DNA of 64,000 nt from Hypomesus transpacificus (taxonomy: Eukaryota; Chordata; Actinopteri; Osmeriformes; Osmeridae): NCBI RefSeq assembly GCF_021917145.1, contig NC_061080.1:10598978-10662977 (forward strand), given 5' to 3'. This document shows positions 43,403 to 55,800 of the stretch, in pieces. The first letter of the stretch is position 1; each line of letters starts with the position of its first letter. The translations under genes were made by a program, and so were the position numbers. The notes beneath the pieces were generated by a model that was given only the letters and a program-made list of their open reading frames with translations, did not search any database and was not told the origin of the DNA.

Positions 43403-44060
43403 ACATGAACAGGATAATTTTTAAACCCTCCTGAATAGAAATGGTACAAAGCTGAAAAAGTATGTTTGTATTTTTTTTATAAAGTCGTCTCATATTGTCA
43501 TTTGTCACTTAAGCTACAAGCCCCATATTCGCAACATCAACAGCGCAAGACGCAAACCAACGTACCTGCATTCTGACAGTGCTTCAATGGAGACTAGCAG
43601 CTAACTACTGCCCAAAATAAAAGCCTGTCCAGAGGTGGCGTGTCCAGAAATAATGTCCTGGCTATGCCCCTGCCTATTACGCGAACATCCACGAAAGCTT
43701 GACTTGGGGATATTTATATTATTTTAGATACAGTATAAGTTTAGCGAGCTTCCAAATACAGAGTATAGCCTACCAAAGTTGAGTTAGCTAATGTTGTTAG
43801 CGATACTAGCTAACGTTAGTTTGCTAGCTGTATAACATTTAACTGGGTCTTGCAGTGATGCTTGATTTACTTAAATTATTATGAAATGTTATGTTCTACA
43901 GCCATTAGCCTACTTAAGCAAGGCACCGTTTTCCAAAGCCCTGATAGTAACTGAGAAGACACAGTAAATAATTCCTCTTTAAGTAATAAGCCCCCCCCCC
44001 GTTCAATTGTTGAGCTTAAATTAGCTGCAAGGTAGAGATCTTGAGACAAAGTCACTTTTT
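43403..44060. other. Intergenic region without recognised gene
   Basis: AT-rich sequence with short TAGCTAACGTTAG repeats and a poly-C run at 43991-44000. No coding signal seen. Confidence 0.35.
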
Positions 44061-44405
44061 GTTAGCCTGGCTCTGCCCTCCTACGTACTTCCGCTCAATT
44101 TGTATTTTGCTTCTGTACTCGGTCTGGCCATTCGGTACGTAAGTCAAATTTTGCAGGTTGATTTTCTACCGGCGAATCAGCGAATAGAGGGAGTGGCTGA
44201 GAACGACTGATGTTGTGTGCAAGTTTGTGTTGTAGTTCCCTAATGGCAGTGGAGAAAGATGCAAGCGAAGCCATTCGGTCCGTTGTGGCAACGAATATCT
44301 ATAAACTAAAGCCAGAGCAAGATCAAGATTTGCTGAGTTTTGTTGGTGGCCATGATGCTGTGGCCCTCTTCCCCACGGGGTTCGGGAACAGTTTGAGTCA
44401 CGTCT
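44061..44405 (+). pseudogene. Fragment of a RecQ-like DNA helicase gene (repeat-borne), abutting the znf-5 promoter
   Basis: A frame at 44243-44393 reads like the start of a RecQ-type helicase: AIRSVVATNIYKLKPEQDQ, then DLLSFVGGHDAVALFPTGFG. This is the motif-0 and Walker A region. The Walker A lysine is replaced (PTGFGNS instead of PTGFGKS) and homology ends at once. The 5' part (TTAGCCTGGCTCTGCCCTCC) looks like an interspersed repeat. The fragment joins the conserved znf promoter at about 44400. Confidence 0.6.
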
Positions 44406-44526
44406 TAAGTCACGTGAATCTTCGTCACAGTAGGAGCTGCCTCTTGCGGAAGTCCGCCATTTTGTCTGCAGCTGTGTTTCGTCTGTCTGCCGTTGTTGTG
44501 TAAATTATCAGTTTTCCACCGCCAAA
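44406..44526 (+). promoter_or_regulatory. Core promoter/5' UTR of znf-5 with YY1-like site
   Basis: AAGTCACGTGAATCTTCGTC, then GGAAGTCCGCCATTTTGTC, TGCAGCTGTGTTTCGTCTGT and TTTTCCACCGCCAAA lead to the ATG. It closely matches the znf-4 promoter but lacks the GGGGCGAGGAGAA block. Confidence 0.55.
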
Positions 44527-46944
44527 ATGGCGAAACTGTATGTATTTAGAGAATTCATCGGTGAGATATTATCAACGGCAGCTTTAGAGATTTTCGGAGT
44601 GGTTGAAAAAACGCTTATCGAGTACAACGAAGAAGTCTCTCGTTCCGAGGAGGAGAGAAAGCGGCTACATCGGCTGTTGAACGTTGTTACTCAACCCAAT
44701 ATTGCAGGTTCGTTATCTATACCATGTTATAACCTGCTTTGTCTAGAATCGTTCCGTCTGATATGAAGTAGCCTAACCAGAACATTGATCGCTTTTGTGT
44801 TGCTTTCTGTCCCTGTGTTGGTGTAATGACGTGGAAACAGATGAATGCCTTGCTTACATGAGAAGTTTTTAAACATTTTATATTAAATATGCGCGATTGT
44901 CAAGACTCGCTAGGACAACATCACAATAAGCAGATACAGGCTTTACTAAAACGTTAATTTATTTATCTCTAACACACGAAACAGTCACCCTACTAGCTAG
45001 CTACACATTTGACACTGCTTTATGTTACTCTTAGCTAGATCTAGCCATTTTTGCTAACCTACATCCCAATCCAAATACATTTCTGCCCGACTTTGTCAGT
45101 TCTGTTGTGGCACCTCATACACGATACATTTAACAAGCACTATTACCGTTTCCATAATTCAATACATGTATCCTCCGTTTCTCCTGTCCTCCGCGTGCGA
45201 GACTAAAGCTTACTTGTTGCTAGACTACGGTGTGACGCTTTCCTTGTCAGTGGGTTTCAGCTCAACATTCAATCGTTGCTACTTTCTTAGCTTAGTTACA
45301 GATCTTTTATGTTATTATGAAAAGTGTTCAAGTATTTTTGGTTCATTATGACACTAAGGGGTTGACAAAGTATACTTTTGTGGGTCGCCAACGTTTATGT
45401 AATTCATGGGAAACACAGCTCCTCTGTCCCCAGAAGTGCAGCAGCTCTCTCTCCCGGAGCCCCCACAGATTAAAGAGGAACAGGAGCTGTGGACCAGTCA
45501 GGAGGAGGAGCAGCTTCAAGGACTGCAGTCTGAAACTACAGACTTCATACACACCAGGCAGCCAGAGTTTTCAAATTTGATAATGTCCAAATTACATATG
45601 ATAAGAGAATTCTTCAGTGAACGACTAACAACGGCAGCTTCAGAGATTTTGGGGGCCGTTGAAATAACATTTACTGAGTACAAAGAAGAGATCTCTCATT
45701 TCAAGGAGGAGAGCGTGCGGATACAACGGCTGTTTGACATTGTTGCTCAACCTGAGATCAAGCTACACCGAACAGGTTTGATATTAATACTTTCATGTTA
45801 TAACCTGTTGTGTGTTGAGTCCATAGGACTTATAAACCCCCACAGGGCACAGGGGATTTATAACTCAAACTCATCTCTCCTTTCTGCTTCCCTGTCCATG
45901 CTTCATCTAAAGAATTGTCTGATGTCTGTTGTCTTGCCTCTTCTTCCCCCAGATGTGCAGCAGCTCTCTCTCCCGGAGCCCCCACAGATTAAAAAGAAAC
46001 AGGAGCTGTGGACCAGTCAGGAGGAAGAGCAGCTCCAAGGACTGCAGTCTGAAACTACAGGCTCCATCTTCACTTCTCTCAGTGTGAAACGTGATTCTGC
46101 TCTGGAGAGCTCCTTTGAATGTTCACATGTTGACCAGACTGTTAAAGTGGAGGACAGAGAAGGAGATTCTCTACCCACCAACACAACTGAGGAGCAAATC
46201 AAAGCAGAGCCTCCTGTACAAGACTCTGCAGCACTAGAACCAGGCAGTGACTCTCAGCCCCTCTCTGTTGTATTTCCAGACTGTCCTGCAGCTCAGAGTT
46301 TGGAGGAACATGGAGGAGTGCTGCCCTTGCGAGAGACAATCAATTCAACAATAACACAAGTACATTCAGCTGTGCCAGGGGGAAAATTGCCACAGGCAAG
46401 TCCCACAGGAGTGAAAGTACATCAGTGTCAAGAATGTAGTAAACTCTTTTCTCAAAGTGGTACACTGGCTAGACATATGAGGACTCACACAAGAGAGAAA
46501 TTGTATCCATGTCAGGAATGTAAGAAAGCCTTTACTTCCAAACTGCAACTGGTGGAACACATAAGAACACACACTGGAGAGAAACCTTACCAGTGTCAAG
46601 AATGTAAAAAATGCTTTACTCAAAATGGTAGTCTGGTTAAACATATGAGGACACACTCAGGAGAGAAATCTTATAAATGTCATTATTGCGAGAACAGATT
46701 TAGCCGGAAGGATCATATGGTTGAACACATGAGGAAACACACAGGAGAAAAACCTTACCAGTGTCAGGAATGTAAACAATTCTTTGCTCAACATGGTAGT
46801 CTGGTTAAACACAGAAGGACACACACAGGAGAGAAACCATATCCGTGTCAACAATGTAATAGGAGATTTAGCCAGAAATCCACTCTTGGGAAACACATGA
46901 GTATACACAGGAGCTCACCCAGATCAGGGACTGGAGTGCAGTAA
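44527..46944 (+). CDS. Fish C2H2 zinc-finger protein znf-5 (duplicated N-domain, six fingers)
   Basis: Exons 44527-44707, 45434-45775 and 45953-46944, 1515 nt, 504 aa. Exon 1 starts MAKL rather than MSKL (MAKLYVFREFIGEIL). Exon 2 has the linker and a complete second N-domain that keeps its own methionine (MSKLHMIREFFSERL). Exon 3 has the linker with KKKQELW in place of KEEQELW, losing the SUMO consensus in this copy. It carries six fingers (CQECSKLF, CQECKKAF, CQECKKCF, CHYCENRF, CQECKQFF, CQQCNRRF), then a short tail (HRSSPRSGTGVQ) that starts with the same 2-nt linker loss as in znf-2 and znf-4. Intron 45776-45952 is 177 nt, stop-free and in frame, so a readthrough isoform is possible. A LINE has landed in the 3' UTR. 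Confidence 0.85.
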
Positions 46945-48147
46945 CAGCTATAGTTACAAGTCAAATCTTATTGGTCATATGTGAAAACTAAACTAGGGTT
47001 GGTGTCAACGACGTGTAAAACATGTTCCTCATTCGGGTAGTTTTGGCGATGACACACATAGAGATGAAACTGTCAAATCTTGTTAAAGTTTGACTTAGTT
47101 TCAAAAATGAAACCAAATTCAGGCAGCATTGAACAGATCCCAGGCACTGTTTGGGACTTCAGCGATAATTGAATTTGGAGTCGGACTGAAACTGGAGTTA
47201 GCGCCCGTAAACCAAATCAAATCAAATCAAATCAAATCAAATTTATTTGTATAGCCCTTTTTACACGCAAGCATGTCACAGAGGGCTTCACATGCGCCCA
47301 TAGAACTGCCCCTCAACCAACCTAAACCCTCAAGGAAGACAAGGAAAAACTCCCAGAAAAACTCCCACCGGGAGAAAAAATGGAAGAAACCTTGGGAGGA
47401 GCAATTCAGAGAGGGATCCCCTCCTCCAGAGACGGTTGGTAAGAGAGAGGAGCAGAACACAAGCTAAACATAGTCATACAGTGTCAATGGGTTTTGAAAC
47501 ACCAAAATCCATTGTTCGGCTTTATAGACGTTGGATGGGACCGGGAAACTCGCTGTTGGCCGTCATGGAGACTGGATTCCGGGTGACGACCTGGTTCAGC
47601 GTTGGCAGACCGACGACCAAGCAGGTCCTGACAGCTCAAACCCCCCACACCACAGGGAATGTGTGGGGGGGGGACAGAGAGGAGAGCAGGGATTAGAGAA
47701 TGCCAGGAGCAGCTAACAGTTACAGTCAAAATAGAATGAGATCCCCACCGGTCAAGTGTGGACTAGTGCAGCAATTTAACAGAGCAAAAAGGGTATTTGA
47801 TGCAGCCCCACACACCAAAACAACGACAGCCCCCCTCAGTTGGAACATGAAATCTGTTCCAGGGGAAAGAACTCTAAAGTAGGTTATACTTATACGAATA
47901 AGGATGAAAACAGCCAGTCCCCCGTTGTCTCCAACTAGTAATAAAAACTATAACAGTAACAATATACAGCAACGGAACTATAATAATAATAATACTAACA
48001 ATATACAGTAACAGGTTTACTTTATTTGTAACATCTAGCTGGGCAATGTGAACATAAGCTATAATTAAAATTTAAAAGTTACATGTGATACACACATAGG
48101 CAAGCACACATCCCAGGTTTACATAGAAAGTACACACATACTTCCCT

Positions 48148-51100
48148 TTAACAATCATAGAATTGACTAAACAAGAACGTTTTTAATCTAGTTTTAAATG
48201 TCGAGACAGTATCAGCTTCCTTAATTGAGATGGGTAATTTGTTCCAAAGAAGAGGTGCTCTATATGAGAACGCCCTACCTCCAGCAGTTTTTTTCTTAAC
48301 TTTGGGTATTACCAGATAGCCGGCATTTTGAGATCTTAGAGACCTTGCGGGGCAATAGGGTGCAAGGAGACCGGAGAGGTACAGTGGTGCCAATCCATGC
48401 AGAGATTTGTAAGTTAGTAGTAGAACTTTGAAATCAGCTCTGGCTTGGATAGGGAGCCAGTGTAAAGAGATAAGAGTCGATGTTATATGATCAAACTTTC
48501 TAGTTTTAGTCAATAGTCTAGCAGCAGCATTTTGCACCCGCTGTAAGTTTTTTAGGTAGGTAATTGGGAGGCCAGAGAACAACACATTGCAGTAGTCCAA
48601 TCGGGACGTAACAAAAGCATGTATTAGTTTTTCAGCATCATCCTTTGAGAGGAATTTTCGTATTTTGGCAATATTACGTAGATGGAAAAATGCTGTTCTG
48701 GTGATTTGCTTAATATGGTACTCAAATGAAAGGTCTGGGTCCATTGTGACTCCCAGATTTTTTACCAGCTGGCTTTGAGATACTTTGACGCCGTCTAAGT
48801 CTAAGGTTAGATGGGATAAATTATTTCGGTGTTTTTTCGGACCAAAAATTTGAACCTCGGTTTTATCCGAATTAAGAAGAAGGAAATTTGCAGTCATCCA
48901 AGTTTTCAACCCGGAAACACAGGTTTCCATAGCATGTGGAAATTCTCCCGGCTTTATAGACATGTATAGCTGAGTATCATCTGCATAGCAGTGAAAATCT
49001 ACCCCAAAACTTCTAATTATGTTTCCTAAAGGCAACATATAGAGTGAAAATAACAGAGGGCCTAAAACTGAACCCTGTGGTACTCCGTATTTTACAATGG
49101 AGCTCCTGGATGAGCAACCATCATAGTGGACATATTGTGATCTATCAGATAGATACGATCTGAACCACTGAAGTGAAGTACCAGAAATCCCAACATAGTT
49201 CTCCATACGTTCCAGGAGAATCTCATGATCTACAGTGTCAAAAGCTGCACTTAGGTCTAGAAGAACAAGGACAGAGCTAAAGCCCGCGTCAGAGGCTAAT
49301 AATAGATCATTGACTACCTTGGCTAATGCAGTTTCAGTGCTGTGGTGAAGACGAAATCCAGACTGGAGAGGTTCATAGAGCTGATTTGAGGAGAGGTGCT
49401 CAGTGAGCTGTTTTGCCACAGCTTTTTCCAAAATTTTGGAGAGAGATGGCAAATTTGAAATGGGCCTGTAATTGCTAAGACAACCTGGATCCAGGTTTGG
49501 TTTTTTAAGAAGGGGCTTGATAATAGCTTGTTTGAAATCGTCAGGGACTTGTCCAGTTACAAGAGATTCATTAATAATACTAAGCATGGGCGGTCCAATA
49601 ATATGGAGAAGTTCCCTACAAAGTTTGGCAGGGAGGGGATCGAGAAGGCAGCTAGTGGGTTTCGAGGAATCTATCAGCTTGATGAATGCTTCCATAGAAA
49701 TAGGGTTAAAGTGAGTGAGAGTCTCAACATGCAGAATGCTGGGTACAGAGGGAAAATCAGTGTTGATGGCCACTCCTCCAGGACAAGTCTGTAGTTTGTC
49801 CCTTATTGCATAGATTTTTTGGTCAAAGAAATCTAAGAAATCATTGGGAGAGAGATCTGAACTAACACAGAGTGTACTTTTCTTAGTGAGTTTTGCAACA
49901 GTATCAAATAGGAACTTAGTGTTGTGTTTGTTCTTACTAATCAACTTAGAGAAATATTCTGATCTGGACCTGATGAGGACTTGCTTGTACTCTATTTGGC
50001 TGTCCTTCCAGGCCAGGCGGAAAACCTCCAATTTAGTGGTACGCCACTTACGCTCTAATTTTCTAGTGGACCTCTTGAGAGTGCGGGTTTCCTCTGAATA
50101 CCATGGAGCCAGTTTCTTGTCTATTCTTTTCCTTGGTTTGAGTGGAGCAACAGAATCTAGGGATTGCTGAAGAACCAAATTCAGATCCCTTGTTTTAGCA
50201 TTTAATGATTTATTCGGGACATCAAGTGCTTCTAGTGCAGCGGGTAGAATACTAGCCAGTTCCAGAGCTGTATTTGGGGTTAAGCAGCGGCTAATAGAAA
50301 TATTCTGGGTGCCTCCAAGGCTCTGGCAGAGATCCATTTTAAAGGTTACCAGGCAGTGGTCTGATAATATAGGATTGTGGGTATGAACAATGACATCACT
50401 AATCTTGATTCCCCGCGTGAGAACTAAATCCAATGTATGCGAGTGAAGATGGGTAGGTTTAGAAACCACCTGAGTGAGACCTGTGGAATCCATAAGAGCA
50501 GTAAAGGCCTTACTTAGAGGATCTTTTGGGTCATCGACATGAATGTTAAAATCACCCATAATTAAGATATTGTCAGTGTATGTCACAAGATCAGCACTAA
50601 AATCAGCAAATTCCTCAAGGAAGAGGGAGTATGGGCCAGGGGGCCGGTATAGAGTAACTATACAAAACGAAGGAGGGGGGGCAACAGTAGTAGAATTAGT
50701 CCTTTTTAAAGTAGTTGGTGGTTTCATACAAATTATCTCAAATGATTTAAAGGTATTGACAGATTTTAGGCTGAGGTTGAAGCTAGCTTTATATAACATA
50801 GCAACACCACCACCTTTCTTTGAAACACGAGGGATGTGTGAATACGCAAAATCAGGAGGCGAAGCTTCATTCAGGGGGAAATATTCATCAGGTTTTAGCC
50901 AGGTTTCGGTGAGACCAATCAGGTCCAGGCTGCAGTCAGACATCAGATCATTAATCAAAACGGCCTTTGTGGATAGAGATCTGATGTTTAGGAGCCCAAC
51001 ATTCCAGTATGGGTTTTTGGCAGCTTTAGACGTAGATAATACTTCTGAAAAGGTGGCACTGTTATCAGGAAACTGAGTTGGAAGAGCAACGGGTGAGCAA

Positions 51101-51255
51101 GGCTGAATATATATTAAATTGGTATAATTCCTAATAATTGAGGGCCGGAATTTGGAAAAAGGGCGGGGGGCCGACACCGTCTCAATGGGAAAAACAACAT
51201 CAGCAACCACCCTGGCTACACTACAAGCTGAGCTATCGGGGCCCCAACAGCTCAC
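48148..51255 (-). CDS. LINE ORF2: AP endonuclease + reverse transcriptase, intact
   Basis: 1035 codons without a stop. N-terminal apurinic-type endonuclease: GLTETWL near residue 113, MGDFNIHV near 235 and SDHCLV near 298, covering the catalytic Glu, Asp/Asn and Asp-His. Reverse transcriptase follows: [20 protein letters not shown] near 667, [16 protein letters not shown] near 725 and the catalytic YADD near 756, then a thumb/C-terminal region ([12 protein letters not shown]). This is the L2/CR1-like layout. It nicks target DNA and reverse-transcribes the element's own RNA. The intact frame points to recent insertion. The clade is my judgement from motif wording. Confidence 0.9.
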   Translation of the reverse strand: MSCWGPDSSACSVARVVADVVFPIETVSAPRPFSKFRPSIIRNYTNLIYIQPCSPVALPTQFPDNSATFSEVLSTSKAAKNPYWNVGLLNIRSLSTKAVLINDLMSDCSLDLIGLTETWLKPDEYFPLNEASPPDFAYSHIPRVSKKGGGVAMLYKASFNLSLKSVNTFKSFEIICMKPPTTLKRTNSTTVAPPPSFCIVTLYRPPGPYSLFLEEFADFSADLVTYTDNILIMGDFNIHVDDPKDPLSKAFTALMDSTGLTQVVSKPTHLHSHTLDLVLTRGIKISDVIVHTHNPILSDHCLVTFKMDLCQSLGGTQNISISRCLTPNTALELASILPAALEALDVPNKSLNAKTRDLNLVLQQSLDSVAPLKPRKRIDKKLAPWYSEETRTLKRSTRKLERKWRTTKLEVFRLAWKDSQIEYKQVLIRSRSEYFSKLISKNKHNTKFLFDTVAKLTKKSTLCVSSDLSPNDFLDFFDQKIYAIRDKLQTCPGGVAINTDFPSVPSILHVETLTHFNPISMEAFIKLIDSSKPTSCLLDPLPAKLCRELLHIIGPPMLSIINESLVTGQVPDDFKQAIIKPLLKKPNLDPGCLSNYRPISNLPSLSKILEKAVAKQLTEHLSSNQLYEPLQSGFRLHHSTETALAKVVNDLLLASDAGFSSVLVLLDLSAAFDTVDHEILLERMENYVGISGTSLQWFRSYLSDRSQYVHYDGCSSRSSIVKYGVPQGSVLGPLLFSLYMLPLGNIIRSFGVDFHCYADDTQLYMSIKPGEFPHAMETCVSGLKTWMTANFLLLNSDKTEVQIFGPKKHRNNLSHLTLDLDGVKVSQSQLVKNLGVTMDPDLSFEYHIKQITRTAFFHLRNIAKIRKFLSKDDAEKLIHAFVTSRLDYCNVLFSGLPITYLKNLQRVQNAAARLLTKTRKFDHITSTLISLHWLPIQARADFKVLLLTYKSLHGLAPLYLSGLLAPYCPARSLRSQNAGYLVIPKVKKKTAGGRAFSYRAPLLWNKLPISIKEADTVSTFKTRLKTFLFSQFYDC

Positions 51256-51321
51256 AGCATGCCTATCAACATACCTATCAGACTCTCTAAGAGACTGTAG
51301 CCCGGCTTGTTCTAGTGAGTG

Positions 51322-51790
51322 TCAGGTCTGCTTTAGAATAGCTTCAATATTCCTAGACAAAAGAAAAGCACCTCTCCAGCTAGGATGGAGCCCGTCACTT
51401 TTCAACAAGCCAGGTTTGGCCCAGAAACGAGACCAATTATCTACAAATCCTAAACCCTGTTCTGAGCAAAAGCGAGCCAACCAGCGGTTGAGAGAGACAA
51501 GCCTGCTGTAGATCTCGTCAGTCCCCCTAGCAGGTAGTGGGCCAGAGACTATTACTCGATGCCGACTCATCTTTTGAGCAAGGTCACATGCCCGAGCAAT
51601 ATTAACCTTCGTGACCTCTGACTGCCTCAGCCTAACATCATTGGTGCCGACATGAATGACAATATTCTCATACCTATCATCAGTGCGTGCGCCATGTGCC
51701 TTAGCTTGGGTAAACGCCATTCGCTTTTCAATTAACCTGTCAACATTATCACAAATGTAACCAGCACAGCGACAATATGCATTTGTGTAT
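51322..51790 (-). CDS. LINE ORF1 C-terminal part: SGNH/GDSL-type esterase domain, 5' truncated
   Basis: The frame carries IVIHVGTNDVRLRQSEV, IVSGPLPARGTDEIYSRL and KSDGLHPSWRGAFLLS. These are blocks III and V (Asp-His dyad) of the SGNH esterase found in ORF1 of CR1/L2 LINEs. Block I with the catalytic Ser is absent, so the protein is inactive as it stands. ORF2 begins 66 bp downstream of its stop. Confidence 0.75.
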
Positions 51791-51809
51791 ACATTTAATT
51801 TATTATGTT

Positions 51810-51925
51810 TATTATTTGGGCTAATTTGTGTCAAATAAATAAACTGTTCTGAACCTGATTTTAAGACTTGAGTCAATCTATTCACTACTAATTCTTGTGG
51901 ATAAGGAATTCCCTTGACAAGACGC
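51810..51925 (+). terminator. Displaced 3' end of znf-5 with poly(A) signals
   Basis: TTTGGGCTAATTTGTGTCAA, then AATAAATAAAC and AAGACTTGAGTCAATCTATT CACT, then GGAATTCCCTTGACAAG, match the znf-2 and znf-4 3' ends. AATAAA occurs at 51834 and 51838. It lies about 4.9 kb from the znf-5 stop because of the LINE. Confidence 0.7.
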
Positions 51926-51930
51926 AGCCC

Positions 51931-52135
51931 GTGTGTCTTCAGGCTAGCTCACCTCTACAGCCTGCCCTCTGTGTCTTCAGGCTAGCTCACCTCTACAGCC
52001 TGCCCTCTGTGTGTTCAGGCTAGCTCACCTCTACAGCCTGCCCTCTGTGTGTTTTCAGGCTAGCTCACCTCTACAGTCTGTCCTGTGTGTCTTCAGGCTA
52101 GCTCACCTCTACAGCCTGCCCTCTGTGTGGAATCT
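51931..52135. repeat. Minisatellite, about 42 bp unit, five copies
   Basis: Unit built of CTTCAGGCTAGCTCACCTC, then TACAGCCTGCCCTCTGTGTG, with small length differences. Confidence 0.9.
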
Positions 52136-52890
52136 GGCACATTATATTCAAACACTGCCGTCTGCAGGAAAGCTATGGTTTTATGCTGAATCATATAAGC
52201 TATTTGGAGAAATTACATAAGGTTTATAAGTAACATGATTTAAAAACATCACTACCATGATGGAAGCTCACAAGACTCCTTTCATGAATAATTGATTTAT
52301 TTGTGTTAGATATGCACATGTACACACACTTGCATTTACATGGAATAGACCTGATTGATTGTTGACTGTTCAATTTGTGTAATTGCCTGTTTGATCTAAA
52401 TAGCTGCACCATTATTTTATAACACAAGCCTACTAGTTCTAATAAGATCATGAGCATTAAAAAAAATTCCAGCAAGAAGCATGTGAGTCTATAAATGAAT
52501 CACTGTAAAAAAAACAGTGAAAAATAAATACAGTGATTAGGCCTACTAACTGCAGGTTTATCATAACCAACATGCTGTTGTCTATAACATCAAACTGGCT
52601 ATGAAACAAGTAAAAGCATTGCGCTATGATGCTACATATATGCTAACTATGTTCCCAACGAGAGACTTAAATTTATCTTCAAAATATTCTGTATGTTTGT
52701 GAATTGTACACAACGAAAAAACTATTCGTGTCTTTGTTTTGAGAATGATAAAAACGTACAGCCATTGCTCTCAGGCAAACAATGACAAGCTAACAAGGCC
52801 AAGCTAATTATAGTCTTGTTCCATTCATCACACTGTGTCATGTGTACTGACAAATTAAATTCATGACCAAGTGTAATATTGTTGACACTG
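52136..52890. other. znf-6 3' UTR/intergenic, AT-rich
   Basis: No coding signal. TTTATT at about 52295 (plus strand) would be AATAAA on the minus strand and could end the znf-6 transcript. Confidence 0.4.
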
Positions 52891-55800
52891 TTAAGATTTC
52901 TCTCCTGAGTGTGTCCTCATGTGTCCATCCAGACGACTCTTATGAGCAAACTGTTTACTGCACTGTTGACATTGATATGGTTTCTCCCCCGTATGTGTTC
53001 TTGTATGAGACACCAATTGATTGTTCTGGCTAAATCTCTTGTTACATGCTATACACTGATATGGTTTATCTCCTGTGTGAGTCCTCATATGATCAACCAA
53101 AGTAGCTTTATGACTAAAAGTGTTGTTACATTCTTGACACTGAAAGGGTTTCTCTCCTGTGTGAGTCCTCATATGTTTAACCAGACTACTGTTTTGAGAA
53201 AAGACTTTGGTACATTGTTGACACTGGTAAGGCTTTTCTCCTGTGTGTGTCCTCAAGTGTTGAACCAGGTTTACCTTGTATGTAAAGAGTTTGCTACATT
53301 CCTGACATTGATATGGTTTCACTCCTGTATGTGTTCTCATGTGTGCAACCAAACTATCTTTGCGACTGAAAGTGTTGTTACATTCTTGACACTGAAATGG
53401 TTTCTCTCCGGTGTGTGTCCTTATGTGTTCAATCAGACCACCCTTTTGAGAAAAACGTTTGCTACAATGTGGACACTGATAAGGTTTTTCTCCTGTGTGT
53501 GTCCTCATGTGTTCAACAAGATTAGTCTTAAAAGTAAAGAGTTTGCTACACTGTTGACACTGATAAGGTTTATCTCCTGTGTGTATCCTCATATGCGCAA
53601 CCAAATGAGACTTACGACTAAATGTTTTGTTACATTCTTGACACTGACATGGTTTCTGTCCTGTGTGTGTCCTCATATGATTAAGAAGATTTGACTCATG
53701 ACTAAATGTTTTACTACATTCTTGACACTGATGTACTTTCACTCCTGTGGGACTTCCTTGTGGCATCTTTGCCCCTGGAACAGCTGAATGTACTTGGGTT
53801 ATTGTTGAATTGATCGTCTTTCGCAAGGGCATCACTCCTCCATGTTCCTCCGAACTCTGAACTGCAGGGCAGTCTGGAGCTACAACAGAGAGGGGCTGAG
53901 AGTCACTGTCTGGTTCTGGTGCTTCAGTGTCTTGTACATGAGGCTCTGCTTTGATTTTCGCCTCAGTTGTGTTGGTGGGTAGAGAGTCTCCTTCTCTGTT
54001 CTCCATTTTAACAGTCTGGTCAACATGGGAACATTCAGAGGAGCCCTCCTGATCAGAGTAATGTTCCACACTGAGAGAAGTGAATATGGAGTTTGTAGTT
54101 TCAGACTGCAGTCCTTGGAGCTGCTCTTCCTGCTGACTGGTCCACAGCTCATGTTCCTCTTTAATCTGTGGGGGCTCCGGGAGAGAGAGCTGCTGCACAT
54201 CTGGGAGACAGAAGAGAAAGGAAAATTATTGTAATCTTCATTCATTTGTTACTCAACTCGCTCTACAAAACATGTGGTAGAATAACATGACCAATCAATT
54301 AAAACAAAACCGGACCTACCATGCTACACAACAGACACAAATACTTTATACTAGTCGAAAGCTCAACCTTTAATGTTGTACAGGTGACAGGAGAGGCGAT
54401 AAAACAGATGTAGCCTTCGTAAAGGACAGTCTGGTTGAATAACCACATTTTATTTGTTCAATTATTTCATGGAATGTGCACCATCTTCTGGAGAACTGCC
54501 AGCTAAAACCCTCTGAAGAGAAACCTGCTCCTGACAATACCTCCACCATCACTCTATAGGATGACTAACATTGTCAACAAGGAAGACTGTCGACTAAAAT
54601 TATAATGAAATGTAACGCTGTGGACCATGTAATGATGCAACAGCACCAACCACACCTTTCCAATTCAGCTTTCCCCCTCCTACATGACATAACGATTCTA
54701 CACACAGCAGATTGAATGTATGAATATCAAACCTGTTTTGTATAACTTTATCTTTGATTGAGTGACCATGTTAATCAACCTCCGCTTCCTCTCCTCCTTG
54801 GAACAAGAGATTTCTTCTTTGTACTCAGCAAAAGTTATTTCAATGGATCCAAAAATTTCTGAAACTGCTGTTGATAATCTCTCACTGAAAAATTCTCTCA
54901 TCATATGTAATTTGGACATTTTCAAGTGTGAAAAATCTGATTCCTGGGTGAATATAGAGTCTGTAGTTTCAGACTGCAGTCCTTGGAGCTGCGCTTCCTC
55001 CTGACTGGTCCACAGCTCCTGTTCCTCTTTAATCTGTGGGGGCTCCGGGAGAGAGAGCTGCTGCACTTCTGGGAACAGAAGAGGCAAGACAACAGTTAGA
55101 TGTAGCCGCTGTAGGGACAGTTTAATTTGTCAATTATCATTTTGTCACTAAATCAGTTCAGTAATGCCAAAATAAATGGCAGCCTAATGTCTGGCAAAAA
55201 AAAAGAAAATTGACCAGTTGAAATTAAAGAATCTGGCATGGTTTGTTTGTTAAGCATATTCTCTTTCCTCCAGATTGACATCAACAGTGAGAATCAAGTT
55301 TATTTCCAAGTTTTAAATCCTTGGGAATAGTTTGGAAATGGCAGGCACTTTGCGGTGCCAAAGTACTTGGCTGGTGATTGGATGAACCATCTGTCTTTCA
55401 CCATCTGTCGCAGACCAACTTCAACCCACGCTGCCAATCGTTCCTCATAAAACGCTGATTGGTCCCAACCACTTTGGTTTGAGAGTAAACAAAATGCTTG
55501 GAATTTGGCCACATGGATTCTCGAGTGGTCGTAATCTTGCCAATCCAGCTGTCGGCTAAGGTTACCAAAACGGATGTCACTCCTGCAAAGTAACCTACTT
55601 TGTTTACAGGACACCCCATGAATTTACGGGATCCTGTTGTTTACTTAACAAAAAACTTATTTATTCACGAATTGCTTCCAAGAATAAGTAGGCTACTGCA
55701 TCTGGCTTAACTCTTTGCAGATTCTTCATTATAAACACTAACCCTGGTCAGAAAGCAACACAATAGCGATTACTCTGTCTTGGACACCGTAGATTGTAAC

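Larger units (their letters stand above)
47212..51800 (-). mobile_element. L2-like LINE, 5' truncated, inserted in the znf-5 3' UTR
   Basis: Minus-strand element. The 3' tail is a (TTTGA)n-type repeat (plus strand CAAATCAAATCAAATC at 47212-47240). A 3' UTR lies at 47240-48147, then ORF2 (48148-51255) and the C-terminal part of ORF1 (from 51322 to about 51790). The 5' end is lost at about 51780-51810, where sequence resembling the znf 3' UTR resumes. No clear target duplication found. Confidence 0.85.

Noticed and set aside
55300-55619. Overlapping minus-strand frames in znf-6 intron 1
   Set aside because: No homology recognised and lies between two well-supported exons; considered intronic.
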